64,000 nucleotides of DNA from Terripilifer sp031921685 (GTDB taxonomy: Bacteria > Pseudomonadota > Alphaproteobacteria > Rhizobiales > Beijerinckiaceae). Shown in pieces: positions 8,893 through 18,850 of this stretch (its first letter is position 1; the number at the start of each line of letters is the position of its first letter). The notes under the pieces were generated by a model that did no database searches, was not told the DNA's origin, and saw nothing but the letters and a program-made list of their open reading frames with translations. A program made the translations under genes and the position numbers. The stretch lies in NCBI RefSeq assembly GCF_031921685.1, contig NZ_JAPDHU010000002.1, forward strand, positions 1,116,001 through 1,180,000. The letters run 5' to 3'.

Positions 8893-10317
8893 ATGTCTTT
8901 GCGCGAAACGTTCCCCAAGACGGCTCCTAAGACTGCCCCGCCCAAGCCTCGTCTATCCTCCCGCTACTTCCTGACACTGGCGCGCGGGGACGACATCAAA
9001 TGCGTCGCCGTGCGGCCGTGGGCTCTCTATTTCGTCGGCGGGATCGTCCCATTGGTCGCCCTTCTGACCATCGGCTCCGCCGCCTATTCCATTTTCCATG
9101 ACCGCATGTTGCAGGCACTGATGACCCGTCAGGCCGAAATGCAGGCGGCTTATGAGGATCGGCTCGCCGCCATGCGCGCCCATGTCGACCGCATGGCCTC
9201 GCGGCAATTGCTCGATCAGGATTCGATCGAGAATCGCGTACATGAACTCGTCGCCCGCCAGTCGCAGCTCGAAAACCGCGCCGTGGTCGTCGCCAATCTG
9301 GCCGAAAGCGCCGGCATCGAAGCGAGCGCGACCGCCAGCCTGCCCCTGCCGTCGATCGGCCGTTCGACCAATGGCAAGAACCGACAGGCCGTGGGCGGCG
9401 GCTTCGTTCAGGCACCGGCTTTCGCGCCACTCGAAACTCGCGACGCGCCAGCCCTGCAGGCGCTTGAGCGGTCCATCGCCCCGCAGAAGCCCAGACCAGA
9501 ACCCGTTGCTGACGAGATGCCGCTACGCTCCGGCAAGACCTCCGATGCCTCCGACATCCTGCGCCCGAGCGACCGTTCGGCTGTCCCCTTGGCGCTGCAT
9601 CTCGCCGAAATCACCGCCAAGCTCGATCGTGTCGAGCATTTGCAAATCCGCTCCGTCGGCCAGATCGCCTCGAGCGCGCAGCGAAAGACGACGCAGTTGC
9701 GCACGGCCCTCACCTCGGCCGGCGTCTCGCTCGATCGCTTTGCCCCGCCACGGAAAATGGCCGCCAACGAAGCTCCCGCCGTCGGCGGCCCCTTCGTGCC
9801 GCTGAAGGCCGATAGCAACGGCTCGCCCTTCGAGCGCGAAGTCGCTCGCCTGCAAGATCAAGTTCTGCTCGCCGAGCGCCTGCGCCAGGCCCTGCCCTAT
9901 ATTCCACTGCGCAAGCCGCTGTCTTCCGTCACCGATGTCACCTCCAATTTCGGCGCCCGCAGCGATCCCTTCCTGGGCCGTGCCGCCATGCACACCGGCG
10001 TCGACCTGCGCGAACCCTATGGCTCGCCCGTGGTCGCCACCGCCGCCGGCAAAGTCACCAATGCCGCCTGGACCGGCGGCTATGGCAATATGGTCGAGAT
10101 CGATCACGGCCATGGAGTGACAACCCGTTACGCCCATATGTCGACGATCCTCGTATCCGAAGGCCAGCAAATCGCGGCTGGCGCCGTCGTCGGCCGGCTC
10201 GGCTCCACCGGCCGCTCGACCGGTGCGCATCTCCATTATGAAGTGCGCATCGACGACGAACCCGTCGATCCCGTCCGTTTTCTCAAGGCCGGGGCGCAAT
10301 TCTTTGCACAGCGTTGA
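8893..10317 (+). CDS. M23-family (LytM/NlpD-like) peptidoglycan endopeptidase with membrane anchor
   Basis: 474 residues: a short cytoplasmic tail, one TM helix (FVGGIVPLVALLTIGSAAY), a coiled-coil region to about residue 130, a low-complexity linker, a second helical stretch, and a C-terminal M23 domain. The zinc ligands are present: HTGVD at 367-371 and HLH at 446-448. The domain therefore looks catalytically competent rather than an EnvC/NlpD-type degenerate activator. It probably cleaves peptide cross-links in the periplasm during growth or division. ATG 8893 is chosen because GGAG lies eight bases upstream. An upstream TTG at 8869 is in frame. Confidence 0.88.
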   Translation: MSLRETFPKTAPKTAPPKPRLSSRYFLTLARGDDIKCVAVRPWALYFVGGIVPLVALLTIGSAAYSIFHDRMLQALMTRQAEMQAAYEDRLAAMRAHVDRMASRQLLDQDSIENRVHELVARQSQLENRAVVVANLAESAGIEASATASLPLPSIGRSTNGKNRQAVGGGFVQAPAFAPLETRDAPALQALERSIAPQKPRPEPVADEMPLRSGKTSDASDILRPSDRSAVPLALHLAEITAKLDRVEHLQIRSVGQIASSAQRKTTQLRTALTSAGVSLDRFAPPRKMAANEAPAVGGPFVPLKADSNGSPFEREVARLQDQVLLAERLRQALPYIPLRKPLSSVTDVTSNFGARSDPFLGRAAMHTGVDLREPYGSPVVATAAGKVTNAAWTGGYGNMVEIDHGHGVTTRYAHMSTILVSEGQQIAAGAVVGRLGSTGRSTGAHLHYEVRIDDEPVDPVRFLKAGAQFFAQR

Positions 10318-10422
10318 AACAAAGCGACGTTGAGGGGTCCTGCTCTGCGGTAAACCCCGCCCTGCGATCAGCCTCATTGCTCCCTGCCTAAAAACCACGC
10401 ATGGATCAGGCGAGGAGATGCC

Positions 10423-11364
10423 ATGACTGCCCAGACCGATCCTTCGCCAGACGTTGCGGCGCCCAGCCTGTGGTGGCGCATCGTCACGAGCCCCTATCTG
10501 TACCTGGCGATCGCGGGCCTGTTCTGGAGCGGCAATCACATCGCCGGCAAAGCCGGTGCCGGCCATATTCCACCGGTGACGATGGCCAGCGGCCGCTGGC
10601 TGCTCGGCGCTCTGATCCTGTGGCCGTTCGTCGGCAAGCAGGTCATCGCTGATTGGCCGATGCTCAAGAAGAGCTGGAAGGTCGTCGTGCCGCTCTGCGT
10701 GTTTGGCGGCGGCGTATTCTCGACGCTGCAATATGTGGCGCTCAACTACACCTCGGCGCTCAACGCCTCGATCTTCAATTCCTTCGCGCCGCCGATGATC
10801 GCGGCGGCTGGCGCCGTCTTGTTCCGCGACCGTCTGGCCGCCATCAACTATGCCGGCATCGTCGTCTCTTTCATCGGCGTGATGCTCATCGTCAGCCGCG
10901 GCAGTCTTGAAGTGCTGCAATCGGTCGAGTTCAACTGGGGTGACGTCATCCTGGTGGCGAACATGGGTATCTGGGCCGCCTATTGCACGTGCCTGCGCTT
11001 GCGCCCGCCCGTGCATCCGATGACCTTCGTCTTCTGCGTCGCGCTGCTTGGCGGTCTGTCGATGGCGCCCTTCGCCATCTGGGAACATGTGCGCGGCCTG
11101 GAAATCCAGTTCACCTGGCTGACCTTCAGCGTGATGGCCTATGTCACGCTGTTCTCGGGCACCTTGGCTTACGTCTTCTGGAACCGCGGCCAGGAAGCGA
11201 TCGGCGCTTCACGCGCCGCCGTCTTCTTGCACCTCATCCCCTTTTACGGCGCGGTGCTGGCGACGAGCATTCTCGGCGAACATCTGCGCTGGTTCCACAT
11301 CATCGGCTGCGCTTTGATTCTCGCCGGCGTGTGGATCGCCTCGCGCGACAGCAAGGCGCGCTGA
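10423..11364 (+). CDS. DMT-superfamily EamA transporter (drug/metabolite exporter)
   Basis: 313 residues with ten predicted membrane segments arranged as two EamA repeats. The first begins YLAIAGLFWSGNHIAGKAG and ends with ALNASIFNSFAPPMIAAAG; the second has GASRAAVFLHLIPFYGAVLA near its end, as in YdcZ/RhaT-like exporters. The ATG is preceded by GAGGAG. Family members export amino acids or other small metabolites; the substrate is not evident. The gene is alone on its strand; the next gene downstream converges on it 13 bp away. Confidence 0.87.
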   Translation: MTAQTDPSPDVAAPSLWWRIVTSPYLYLAIAGLFWSGNHIAGKAGAGHIPPVTMASGRWLLGALILWPFVGKQVIADWPMLKKSWKVVVPLCVFGGGVFSTLQYVALNYTSALNASIFNSFAPPMIAAAGAVLFRDRLAAINYAGIVVSFIGVMLIVSRGSLEVLQSVEFNWGDVILVANMGIWAAYCTCLRLRPPVHPMTFVFCVALLGGLSMAPFAIWEHVRGLEIQFTWLTFSVMAYVTLFSGTLAYVFWNRGQEAIGASRAAVFLHLIPFYGAVLATSILGEHLRWFHIIGCALILAGVWIASRDSKAR

Positions 11365-11377
11365 AGCGCCTCGCGCG

Positions 11378-12604
11378 TCATCGCACCAGTGAACATTCCG
11401 GATTGGGGGGACCAAAGGCCTGTTCGCCTGGAATGGTCGTCAGCACCTTATAATAATCCCACGGATATTTGCTTTCGGCCGGCGACTTGACCTGCACCAG
11501 CACGAGATCGTGCACCATGAGATTGTCGGCGCGCAGCTTGCCGTGGCGCGCGAAAGCGTCTTCGATCGGCGCCTCACGCATTTTCGCTGTGATCTTCAAA
11601 GCCTCATCGGAGCCCGTGGCCTGAACCGCGTTGAGATAGTGCATGGTGGCCGAATACACGCCGGCCTGCCACATGGTCGGCATCTGCTTCATCTTGGCGA
11701 AATAGCGCTTCGACCATTCCCGCGTCTTGTCGTCCATGTCCCAGTAGAACGACGTCGTCAGCAACAGCCCCTGCGCTGCCTGAAGGCCCAACGCATGAAC
11801 ATCCGTGATCAAAACCAAAAGGCCCGCAAGGGATTGCCCGCCCTGGAAAACGCCAAACTCGCTCGCTGCCTTAATCTCATTGATGTTGTTGGGCGGACCA
11901 CCGGCAATGCCGATGATCTTTGCCTTGGACGCCTGCGCCTGCAAGATGAAGGATGAGGGATCGGAGGTCGCGAACGGCGGACGAACGGACCCTAAAACTT
12001 TGCCGCCGTTCTTGACGATCACCTCGGAAGCATCGCGCTCCAGCGAATGGCCGAAGGCATAGTCATCGGTGATGAAAAACCACGTATCGCCGCCGCGCTT
12101 GACCACTTCCTGTGCCGTGCCGACGGCGAGCGCATGCGTGTCAAACACCCATTGGATCGCATAAGGCGAACAGTATTTTCCGTGAAAATCCGCGGTGCCT
12201 GTCGCATGCGTGATGAAGAGTTTCTTCTTGTCGTTGGCGATGTTCTGCACCGCCAGTCCGACCGCCGAGACGGGCACGTCGAGGATCACATCGACTTGCT
12301 CGGTATCGTACCAACGCCGTGCAATGCCGGCGCCAATGTCGGGCTTGTTCTGTGTATCGCCGGTGATGAGAGCGATCGGCTTGCCAAGCACCTTGCCACC
12401 GAAATCGTCGATGGCCATCTGTGCCGCGGCCGCCGAGCCCGGTCCATTCGCGCTGGCCGACGGTCCCGTCATGTCGGTCAATACGCCGATCTTCACGATG
12501 TCATCGGAGACCTGCGCGGAGACTTGGGCAGCCTGCGACATCAGCGCCGCGACACAGGCCCCGCAAAACAACAGATGCTTTGAAAAGAGATGCTTTGCCA
12601 ACAT
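11378..12604 (-). CDS. ABC transporter substrate-binding protein, LivJ/LivK-like (type I fold), orphan
   Basis: 408 residues with a cleavable signal peptide (core CGACVAALMSQAAQVSAQ) and then a type I periplasmic binding protein fold beginning VKIGVLTDMTGPSAS. This is the pattern of amino-acid/amide (HAAT) binding proteins. No livFGHM-type permease or ATPase lies nearby, so it must use a transporter encoded elsewhere or act as a sensor. The start at 12604 has an excellent GGGAGGA ribosome binding site; longer readings upstream are excluded because they run into repeat sequence. It is downstream of, and co-directional with, prfB but separated by the repeat at 12763. Confidence 0.87.
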   Translation of the reverse strand: MLAKHLFSKHLLFCGACVAALMSQAAQVSAQVSDDIVKIGVLTDMTGPSASANGPGSAAAAQMAIDDFGGKVLGKPIALITGDTQNKPDIGAGIARRWYDTEQVDVILDVPVSAVGLAVQNIANDKKKLFITHATGTADFHGKYCSPYAIQWVFDTHALAVGTAQEVVKRGGDTWFFITDDYAFGHSLERDASEVIVKNGGKVLGSVRPPFATSDPSSFILQAQASKAKIIGIAGGPPNNINEIKAASEFGVFQGGQSLAGLLVLITDVHALGLQAAQGLLLTTSFYWDMDDKTREWSKRYFAKMKQMPTMWQAGVYSATMHYLNAVQATGSDEALKITAKMREAPIEDAFARHGKLRADNLMVHDLVLVQVKSPAESKYPWDYYKVLTTIPGEQAFGPPNPECSLVR

Positions 12605-12762
12605 TCGATCCTCCCAACCGAAATGGCTCAAGAGGATTTCCGCACAATTGCGGAGCAGCGTCAACGCCGCGAATCTAAATCGCGTTCCGATAGAAGGGAT
12701 GTTGAGAACGGATATGGCGCCGCGACAATCGCGACGCCATTCAACATCTTCATCGATCAGCT

Positions 12763-12866
12763 TATAGCGTTTTGCAGTTTGACGGAATCGGCAAACGCCA
12801 CAAAGACGCGTTAAAACAAAGAGCCTAGGCAAAATTGCGTTTCTATCGAAACGCAATTTGCTCTAG
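12763..12866 (-). repeat. interspersed two-hairpin palindromic element, copy A
   Basis: Read on the minus strand this is about 95% identical over about 105 bp to the element at 37409-37513 (four substitutions and one indel by eye). It comprises a 14-bp stem (GCAAATTGCGTTTC pairing across GATA, with one bulged base on the 3' arm), a linker ending in ACGCGTCTTTGTGGCG, a second stem built on TTTG.CG/CGTCAAA, and a terminal GCAAAACGCTATA. Its first bases, CTAGAGC, include the TAG stop codon of prfB. It could be a REP-like element or a non-autonomous mobile element; its function is unknown. Confidence 0.9.
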
Positions 12867-13994
12867 TCGACGTCGGCCACTTCGTCCGGACCGCCGCCAT
12901 AGACGCGCTGCGCCAAGGAGGCTTCCATGAAGTCGTCGAGGTCGCCGTCGAGCACGTCGTCGGGCGTGCCCGAGACATGGCCGGTGCGCAGGTCCTTCAC
13001 CATCTGATAGGGCTGCAACACATAGCTGCGGATCTGATGGCCCCAGCCGATATCGGTCTTGGCCGATTCCTGCGCATTGGCAGCGGCTTCGCGGATTTCC
13101 AGCTCGCGCTCATAGAGGCGCGCGCGCAGCATGTTCCAAGCCGTGGCGCGGTTCTTGTGCTGCGAACGCTCCATCTGACAGGCCACGACGATACCCGTCG
13201 GAATATGCGTGATGCGCACCGCCGAGTCGGTCGTGTTGACGTGCTGACCGCCGGCGCCCGACGAACGATAGGTGTCGATGCGGCAATCGCTTTCGTTCAC
13301 CTGAATGTCGATCTTGTCGTCGATGACCGGATAGACCCAGGCGGAGGCGAAACTCGTGTGCCGGCGCGCGTTGGAATCGAACGGCGAAATGCGTACGAGA
13401 CGATGCACACCCGATTCCGTCTTCAGCCAGCCATGGGCATTGTGGCCCTTGATCAGCAAGGTCGCCGACTTGATGCCGGCCTCGTCGCCCGGCGTCTCTT
13501 CGATCAGCTCGACCTTGTATTTCCGCCGCTCAGCCCAGCGCGTGTACATGCGCAACAGCATGCGCGCCCAGTCGCAGCTCTCCGTACCACCAGCGCCCGA
13601 ATGGATTTCGAGATAGCTGTCGTTGGCATCGGCCTCGCCTGACAGCAGGGTCTCGATCTGCCGCCGCTCGGCCTCCGCCAGCAGCGCCTTCAAGCTGACG
13701 ACACCCTCTTTCTCGGTGTCGGCGTCATTCTCGGATTCGCCGAGTTCGACGAGCGTGATGGCATCTTCGAGATCGCGTTCGAACCGCGACAGCGCATTCA
13801 GGCGCTCCTCGAGTTCGGTGCGCTCGCGCATGATCTTCTGCGCCGCATCCGGATCGTTCCAGAGCGACGGGTCTTCAACCTTTGCATTCAGTTCCGCGAG
13901 GCGGCGCGTGGCTGTCTCGACGTCAAAGATGCCTCCTCAGCAGTCCCACCGACTGCTTGATCTGTTCAACGAGGGCTTCCGCCTCCGCGCGCAT
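12863..13994 (-). CDS. prfB: peptide chain release factor 2, made by programmed +1 frameshift
   Basis: Release factor 2 recognises UGA and UAA. The gene is in two frames. Frame 0 runs from ATG 13994 for 23 codons to an in-frame TGA; a +1 shift at CTT-TGA-C then continues as DVETATRRL... for 353 residues, 376 in all. The tripeptide anticodon SPF is in RISPFDSNA and the catalytic GGQ in SSGAGGQHVNTT. A Shine-Dalgarno-like AGGAGG lies three bases before CTT, the same spacing as in E. coli. The arrangement gives autoregulation by RF2 level. The stop TAG is shared with repeat copy A. Confidence 0.97.
13922..13937 (-). promoter_or_regulatory. prfB programmed +1 frameshift site
   Basis: On the minus strand: AGGAGG, then CAT, then CTTTGAC. 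The ribosome pauses at the TGA of codon 24 when RF2 is scarce. The internal AGGAGG pairs with 16S rRNA and the P-site tRNA-Leu slips from CTT to TTT, so translation resumes at GAC. Every element of the classical site is intact. Confidence 0.95.
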
Positions 13995-14063
13995 GAAAGT
14001 GCTCTCAATTACGAGTGAAAAACTGCGGTCGTCATATCGACGACCGCCGCAAGTGTAAACCTA

Positions 14064-14098
14064 CGGCAAATCGCGTTTCACTAGAAACGCGACTTTGC
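14064..14098. repeat. palindromic element, core hairpin only
   Basis: GGCAAATCGCGTTTC pairs with GAAACGCGACTTTGCC around an ACTA loop, with a single bulged base at the same place on the 3' arm as in copies at 12763, 37409 and 39520. The variable stem dinucleotide is CG/CG here, against TG/CA and CA/TG in others, so pairing is kept. The second hairpin and tail are absent. It lies between the 3' end of mrcA and the 5' end of prfB and could act as a terminator or mRNA-end stabiliser. Confidence 0.75.
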
Positions 14099-14125
14099 CG
14101 CGCCGTTCGCGCTGATAGACGTGGG

Positions 14126-16534
14126 TCAGTAAAGGCCGCCCGTGCCCGAGCCGATCGAGCGGTCCGAAGCCGGCGAGGTCGAGGCGCGCGAGATGCCGTC
14201 GCCCGCGATATAGTCCGGCGGCGCGGTGCCCGGCTTGAAGCCTTCGAGGATCGAGCCGGCCCCCGACGAACGCAGGCCCGAGCGCGGATCGATGGAGATC
14301 AGCTTGATACCCGGCGGCACGCGGAACGGAATGTCCGGCTTGCCCTTGAGCGCCTGCGCCATGAAATCCCGGAAGATCGGCACCGCATATTGGCCGGCGG
14401 TCGCCGAATTGCCGAGCGAGCGCGGCCGGTCGTAACCCATGTAGACGCCCACCGCGAGATCCGGCGAGAAGCCGACGAACCACACGTCCTTCGCATCGTT
14501 GGTCGTACCGGTCTTGCCGGCAAAGCGGCGGCCAAGGGCCTTCAGGATTTGCGCGGTACCGCGCTGCACGACGCCTTCCATCATCGAGGTGATCTGATAG
14601 GCGGTCAGCGGATCGAGCACCTGCTCGCGCTTGTCGATCAGGCGCGGCTCAGCTTGATTGTCCCAGCCTTCGGCGTCGCAGCCCTGGCAGACACGCTGGT
14701 CGTGACGATAGATCGTGCGGCCCCAGCGATCCTGAATGCGGTCGATCAGCGATGCGCGGATGCGTTTGCCGCCGTTGGCGAACATCGAATAGGCGGTGAC
14801 CATGCGCAGCACGGTGGTTTCACCGGCGCCCAGCGACATGGCGAGCACCGGCAGCATGTCGTCATAGACGCCGAACCGCTTGGCATATTCGGCGATCAGC
14901 GGCATGCCGACGTCGCGCGCCAGACGCACGGTCATCAGATTGCGCGAATGTTCGATGCCGTAGCGCAGGGTGTGCGGGCCGTAGTTGGTCGAGCCGCCGT
15001 AGTTTTCCGGCCGCCACACTTCACCATTGCCCTGATCGATTTCGATCGGCGCGTCCTGAATGATCGACGAAGGCGTATAGCCGTTGTCGAGCGCCGTCGA
15101 ATAGACGAACGGCTTGAACGACGAGCCCGGTTGGCGATAGGCCTGCGACGCGCGGTTGAATTCCGACTGATCGTAAGAGAAGCCGCCCACCATGGCGAGC
15201 ACACGGCCCGTGTAGGGATCCATGGCCACCATGGCACCGGAGACATCCGGAATCTGGCGCAGGCGGAACTGCCCCGGACGATCGCTCATCGGCTCGGCAT
15301 AAATCACGTCGCCCGGCGACAGCGCGGCGCGCACGCTGCTGCGGCGCGTCCACTTGACGCCGTCGTTGGTGATCAAACCCGTCTCGCGGGTGCGGCTGAC
15401 TTCGCCCGAAGACTCGCGCGGCGGCTGCAGACCGATGCGGGCGGAACCATCGGACACGTCGAGCACGACGGCCAGGCGCCAGGGCTTGATATCACCCAAC
15501 GCCGGAATTTCTGCCAGCGCCGGACCCCAGTCGCCCGTGTTGACGCTGATGACGCGCATGGCGCCGCGATAGCCCTGGGCTTCGTCGAAGCGCACAAGAC
15601 CGTCGGTCAAAGCTTTACGCGCCTGTACCTGCATCTGCGGGTCGAGCGTGGTGCGGACCGAGAGGCCGCCCTCGTAGAGTTTCTTTTCGCCGTAGCGATC
15701 GAGCAGTTCGCGCCGCACGTCTTCGGCGAAGAAGCCGGCGACATAATGATTCGGCGACAGGAAGCGCGGATTGACGTTGAGCGGCTCCTTACGCGCCTTC
15801 TCCGCATCGGCCGGTTTGACCATGCCGTCGGCGGCCATACGGTCGAGCACGTAATTGCGGCGCGCGATCGCCGCGTCGCGATTGCGGAATGGATGCAGCG
15901 TGCTGGGTGCCTTCGGCAGCGCCGCGAGATAAGCGGCTTCCGACAGCGTCAGTTCGTTGACCGACTTGCCATAGTAGTTCAGCGCCGCGGCGGCGACGCC
16001 GTAGTTACCCAGGCCGAGATAGATCTGATTGAGGTAGAGCTCGAGGATCTTGTCCTTCGAATAAGCCGCCTCGATCCGGAACGAGAGCAGCATTTCGCGG
16101 ATCTTACGCTCGAACGTGCGCTCGTTGGTCAAAAGGAAGTTCTTGGCGACCTGCTGCGTGATGGTCGAGGCGCCCTGCACGCTGCGATTGCCCTGAATCA
16201 GGATGACGGCGGCGCGGACGATACCTTCAGGATCGATACCTGAGTGGCTGTAGAAATTCTTGTCTTCGGCCGCGATGAAAGCGTTCTTGACCAGCGGCGG
16301 GATCGCCTGGATCGGCAGGAACAGACGGCGCTCGCGCGAATATTCGGCCAAGATACTGCCGTCGCCCGCATGCACGCGGGTCATCACCGGGGGTTCGTAA
16401 TTACGCAGTTGGGTGTAGTCCGGCAGGTCCTTCTCGTACCCCCAGATCAACATGCCAGCCGCAGCCGCGCCCAGCACGAATAGAATCGCGCCGGTGGCAA
16501 ACAGAAACCCGAAAAACCTGCCAATACCGCGCAT
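14126..16534 (-). CDS. mrcA: penicillin-binding protein 1A (glycosyltransferase/transpeptidase)
   Basis: An 802-residue class A PBP. One TM helix at about residues 10-31 anchors a GT51 domain with catalytic Glu90 in AAEDKNFYSHSGID and the ASTITQQVAKN motif. The transpeptidase domain follows, with SxxK (GSSFKPF, Ser at about 470), SRN, and KTGTTND at about 673. All catalytic residues are present, so the protein should both polymerise glycan strands and cross-link peptides. Its position next to amiC, rne and prfB is the usual alphaproteobacterial arrangement. The start codon is ATG. Confidence 0.96.
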   Translation of the reverse strand: MRGIGRFFGFLFATGAILFVLGAAAAGMLIWGYEKDLPDYTQLRNYEPPVMTRVHAGDGSILAEYSRERRLFLPIQAIPPLVKNAFIAAEDKNFYSHSGIDPEGIVRAAVILIQGNRSVQGASTITQQVAKNFLLTNERTFERKIREMLLSFRIEAAYSKDKILELYLNQIYLGLGNYGVAAAALNYYGKSVNELTLSEAAYLAALPKAPSTLHPFRNRDAAIARRNYVLDRMAADGMVKPADAEKARKEPLNVNPRFLSPNHYVAGFFAEDVRRELLDRYGEKKLYEGGLSVRTTLDPQMQVQARKALTDGLVRFDEAQGYRGAMRVISVNTGDWGPALAEIPALGDIKPWRLAVVLDVSDGSARIGLQPPRESSGEVSRTRETGLITNDGVKWTRRSSVRAALSPGDVIYAEPMSDRPGQFRLRQIPDVSGAMVAMDPYTGRVLAMVGGFSYDQSEFNRASQAYRQPGSSFKPFVYSTALDNGYTPSSIIQDAPIEIDQGNGEVWRPENYGGSTNYGPHTLRYGIEHSRNLMTVRLARDVGMPLIAEYAKRFGVYDDMLPVLAMSLGAGETTVLRMVTAYSMFANGGKRIRASLIDRIQDRWGRTIYRHDQRVCQGCDAEGWDNQAEPRLIDKREQVLDPLTAYQITSMMEGVVQRGTAQILKALGRRFAGKTGTTNDAKDVWFVGFSPDLAVGVYMGYDRPRSLGNSATAGQYAVPIFRDFMAQALKGKPDIPFRVPPGIKLISIDPRSGLRSSGAGSILEGFKPGTAPPDYIAGDGISRASTSPASDRSIGSGTGGLY

Positions 16535-16768
16535 CCTGATCGTCGCTCCGCAACCGCTTTCGGAAATCAGCCGGCTTCGCCGGGCCAGCGGGACTCTATG
16601 CCTTCACCATGACCTTAACTCAAACAAGGCCTTCTCGGCCAAAGGTCATCCGCGAGACCACCCGCGGCAAGACATCCGCCGGAAGACCACTCGCGTCATT
16701 TTGTGTTCATTTGGCGGCGAGGCCGCAAAAAACCAAAGGGCAAACGCAATACAATACCGCTTATTACA

Positions 16769-18157
16769 TCACTTATCGGCCGCTGCAACGGGCGCCGCCA
16801 CAGCATTCTCGTCTCTTGCCTGTTCCGCTTGCGGAACTGCACTGGCGGTGCGCCCGCGCAACCGTGGCTCGAAAAACGAATCGATCGAGCGCGCGACGGC
16901 GCTGGCCGCCTTTTCCCGCCACTCGGGCGTACGCATCTGCGCCGCATCATGGGCGCTCGACAGATAGCCGATTTCGAGCAGAACGGAAGGCACATCCGGG
17001 GCTTTCAGCACGTGGAAGCCGGCCGAACGCATCGGATTCTTGTTGAGATTGCCCGCCTCCTTCCACACCGACATCAAGGTGCGGGCGAACAGATGGCTAT
17101 AGGCCCGCGTTTCGCGCCGCGTCAGATCGAACAGAATGTCGGTGACGCCGCTGGTTTCATCGCCTTTGACGTCAAAGCCGGCAATCTGGTCGGCCAGGTT
17201 CTCCTGTTCCGCGAGCTTCGCCGCATAACGGTCTGATGCCCTTTCAGAAACCGTATAGACGGTGGCGCCGGAAACGCCCGGCGCCCGCATCGTATCGGCA
17301 TGCACCGAAACCAAAAGCTGCGCTTGCGCCATCTGGGCAATGCGCACCCGCTCGCCCAGCGGCACGAAAATATCCTCGTCGCGGGTCAAAACCACCTGAT
17401 AACGCTCGGTCTTGCGCAGTTGCTCGGCCAGCGTCCGCGAGAAATCGAGAACCAGGTCTTTTTCGATAGGCACCCCCGGCCGGATAGCGCCGGTGTCGAT
17501 ACCGCCATGTCCCGGATCGATCACCACCACCGGTTTGGCGCCGGCGGCAATCTGCTTGGCGGCATCGGTTTCCACGCGCAATGGCTGCGGCGCCGCCACA
17601 TCCTGCACCGAATCGCGCGCCGCCTGGGCGAAGCTTTCCGCGTCGGTGCGTGCCAGCTCGACCACCAACCGCTGGCCGCCTTCGTCATAAGCCTCTGTTT
17701 CGGCCCGCACAATCCGCGCCGGATCGGTCAAATCGATGATCACCCGCGCCTTGCCCGCTGCCAATCGGCCAAAGCGAAACGACGAAACCAGCCCATGGCT
17801 TCCCGGTCGGCCACGACTGGTTTTGAGCTGCCCAACCGACGGGTCGATCTGAAAAGCGACCTCCGGAAGATCGAGAATCACCCGGTTTGGCCCGCTCATG
17901 ACGAAGGCACGGGGCGTAACCGGCTCGGAAATATCGAAAACCAACCGTGTCAGGTCGTCCTGGCGCACGATCCGCGCCGCCGTGACAATGGGCGTTCCCA
18001 CAGGCTTGACCGTGGCTGTGGAGAGGTTTCGGGGCGTTTCGCTCCCCTGCTGCCCCGCCGCCGGATAAAGACAGCCCGCGAACAGGGTCAACGCCAGGAC
18101 CGCGGACCGGCTGGCCCGACGGGAACCTTCATGAAAAAATGCAGTGCTGGAACGCAT
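16769..18157 (-). CDS. amiC: N-acetylmuramoyl-L-alanine amidase (AMIN + Amidase_3)
   Basis: 462 residues: an export signal, an AMIN domain (about 55-150) that localises such enzymes to the septum, and a C-terminal zinc amidase. The zinc site is visible in VIDPGHGGIDTGA, in the following PIEKDLVLDF (Glu ligand) and in LLVSVHADTMRAPG; the catalytic Glu is in the conserved VLLEIGYLSS. It removes stem peptides from glycan strands during cell separation. The signal peptide contains FAGC, which only imperfectly matches a lipobox, so lipidation is uncertain. It is divergent from rne. Confidence 0.92.
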   Translation of the reverse strand: MRSSTAFFHEGSRRASRSAVLALTLFAGCLYPAAGQQGSETPRNLSTATVKPVGTPIVTAARIVRQDDLTRLVFDISEPVTPRAFVMSGPNRVILDLPEVAFQIDPSVGQLKTSRGRPGSHGLVSSFRFGRLAAGKARVIIDLTDPARIVRAETEAYDEGGQRLVVELARTDAESFAQAARDSVQDVAAPQPLRVETDAAKQIAAGAKPVVVIDPGHGGIDTGAIRPGVPIEKDLVLDFSRTLAEQLRKTERYQVVLTRDEDIFVPLGERVRIAQMAQAQLLVSVHADTMRAPGVSGATVYTVSERASDRYAAKLAEQENLADQIAGFDVKGDETSGVTDILFDLTRRETRAYSHLFARTLMSVWKEAGNLNKNPMRSAGFHVLKAPDVPSVLLEIGYLSSAHDAAQMRTPEWREKAASAVARSIDSFFEPRLRGRTASAVPQAEQARDENAVAAPVAAADK

Positions 18158-18850
18158 TTGGCCCGGAATCCGCCAAGTGTGACCGGTATTAATCTCTTGT
18201 AAGCCATAGTCGCGCAGGGGTTAACGCCCGGTAACGAGGACGCACGCGGTTACCAAACTCTGTGGCTCTTTCGCCACAGTCGTCAGGAAACTTGTCAGAC
18301 TCTCACAACCGTCATATGTATCAATTGCCTGCCGGACGCGGGCCAGCCTGACGGCGCACCCAGGAGGGGCGTCGCGGTCCAGTCGAAGTGCCTCCCGAGT
18401 TTTACGGGGTTTGCATGAGACGGTTTCAACTCCGGCGCGGCTGCCACTTGAATGGTCATGTGGCCCGCGGTCAGGCATTCCGGCCCATCCGGCGCCGGCG
18501 CACGCTGATGTGCACAGGTGAGTAGGCAATGATCCGTCACGCGAAGGGCGAGAGGCCCGGACAGCGCAGACGAAACATCCAGGCAACGACCTTTCCCCGG
18601 AGAGGCGATCCCGGTCGCGTCATTAGACGCGCCGCTCCCTCCCCCATGAATTCGCTCCGTCCCGTCACCGACCGGCCATCGCCGGCCTCGCTGCGGAACG
18701 CGATCGACCTTGTCCCGACATTAACAGCTTTTTCCATCCATCCGGCTCCGACGCCCTCGCCCCGCCTCGCGGCGGAGCGCGCATCAGCACGCGGATTTTC
18801 CGCGTCGCCGCCGTCGCGGGCCCCTCAAGACAGAGTCACAAGAGACCCCT
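18158..18850. other. long divergent intergenic region and probable rne leader
   Basis: 693 bp between amiC (minus) and rne (plus). No coding frame here looks real. A perfect 7-bp hairpin, CTGTGGC/GCCACAG, sits at 18260-18279, and TTGTCA with a TATGTA-like hexamer 17 bases on lies at about 18291-18320 as a weak promoter candidate for rne. RNase E genes in other bacteria carry a long 5' untranslated region through which the enzyme cleaves its own message. The length here fits such a leader, but that is inference. Confidence 0.4.

Noticed and set aside
16769..18157. AmiC as a lipoprotein
   Set aside because: The FAGC near the signal end has Phe at the -3 position, a poor lipobox; normal cleavage is equally likely.
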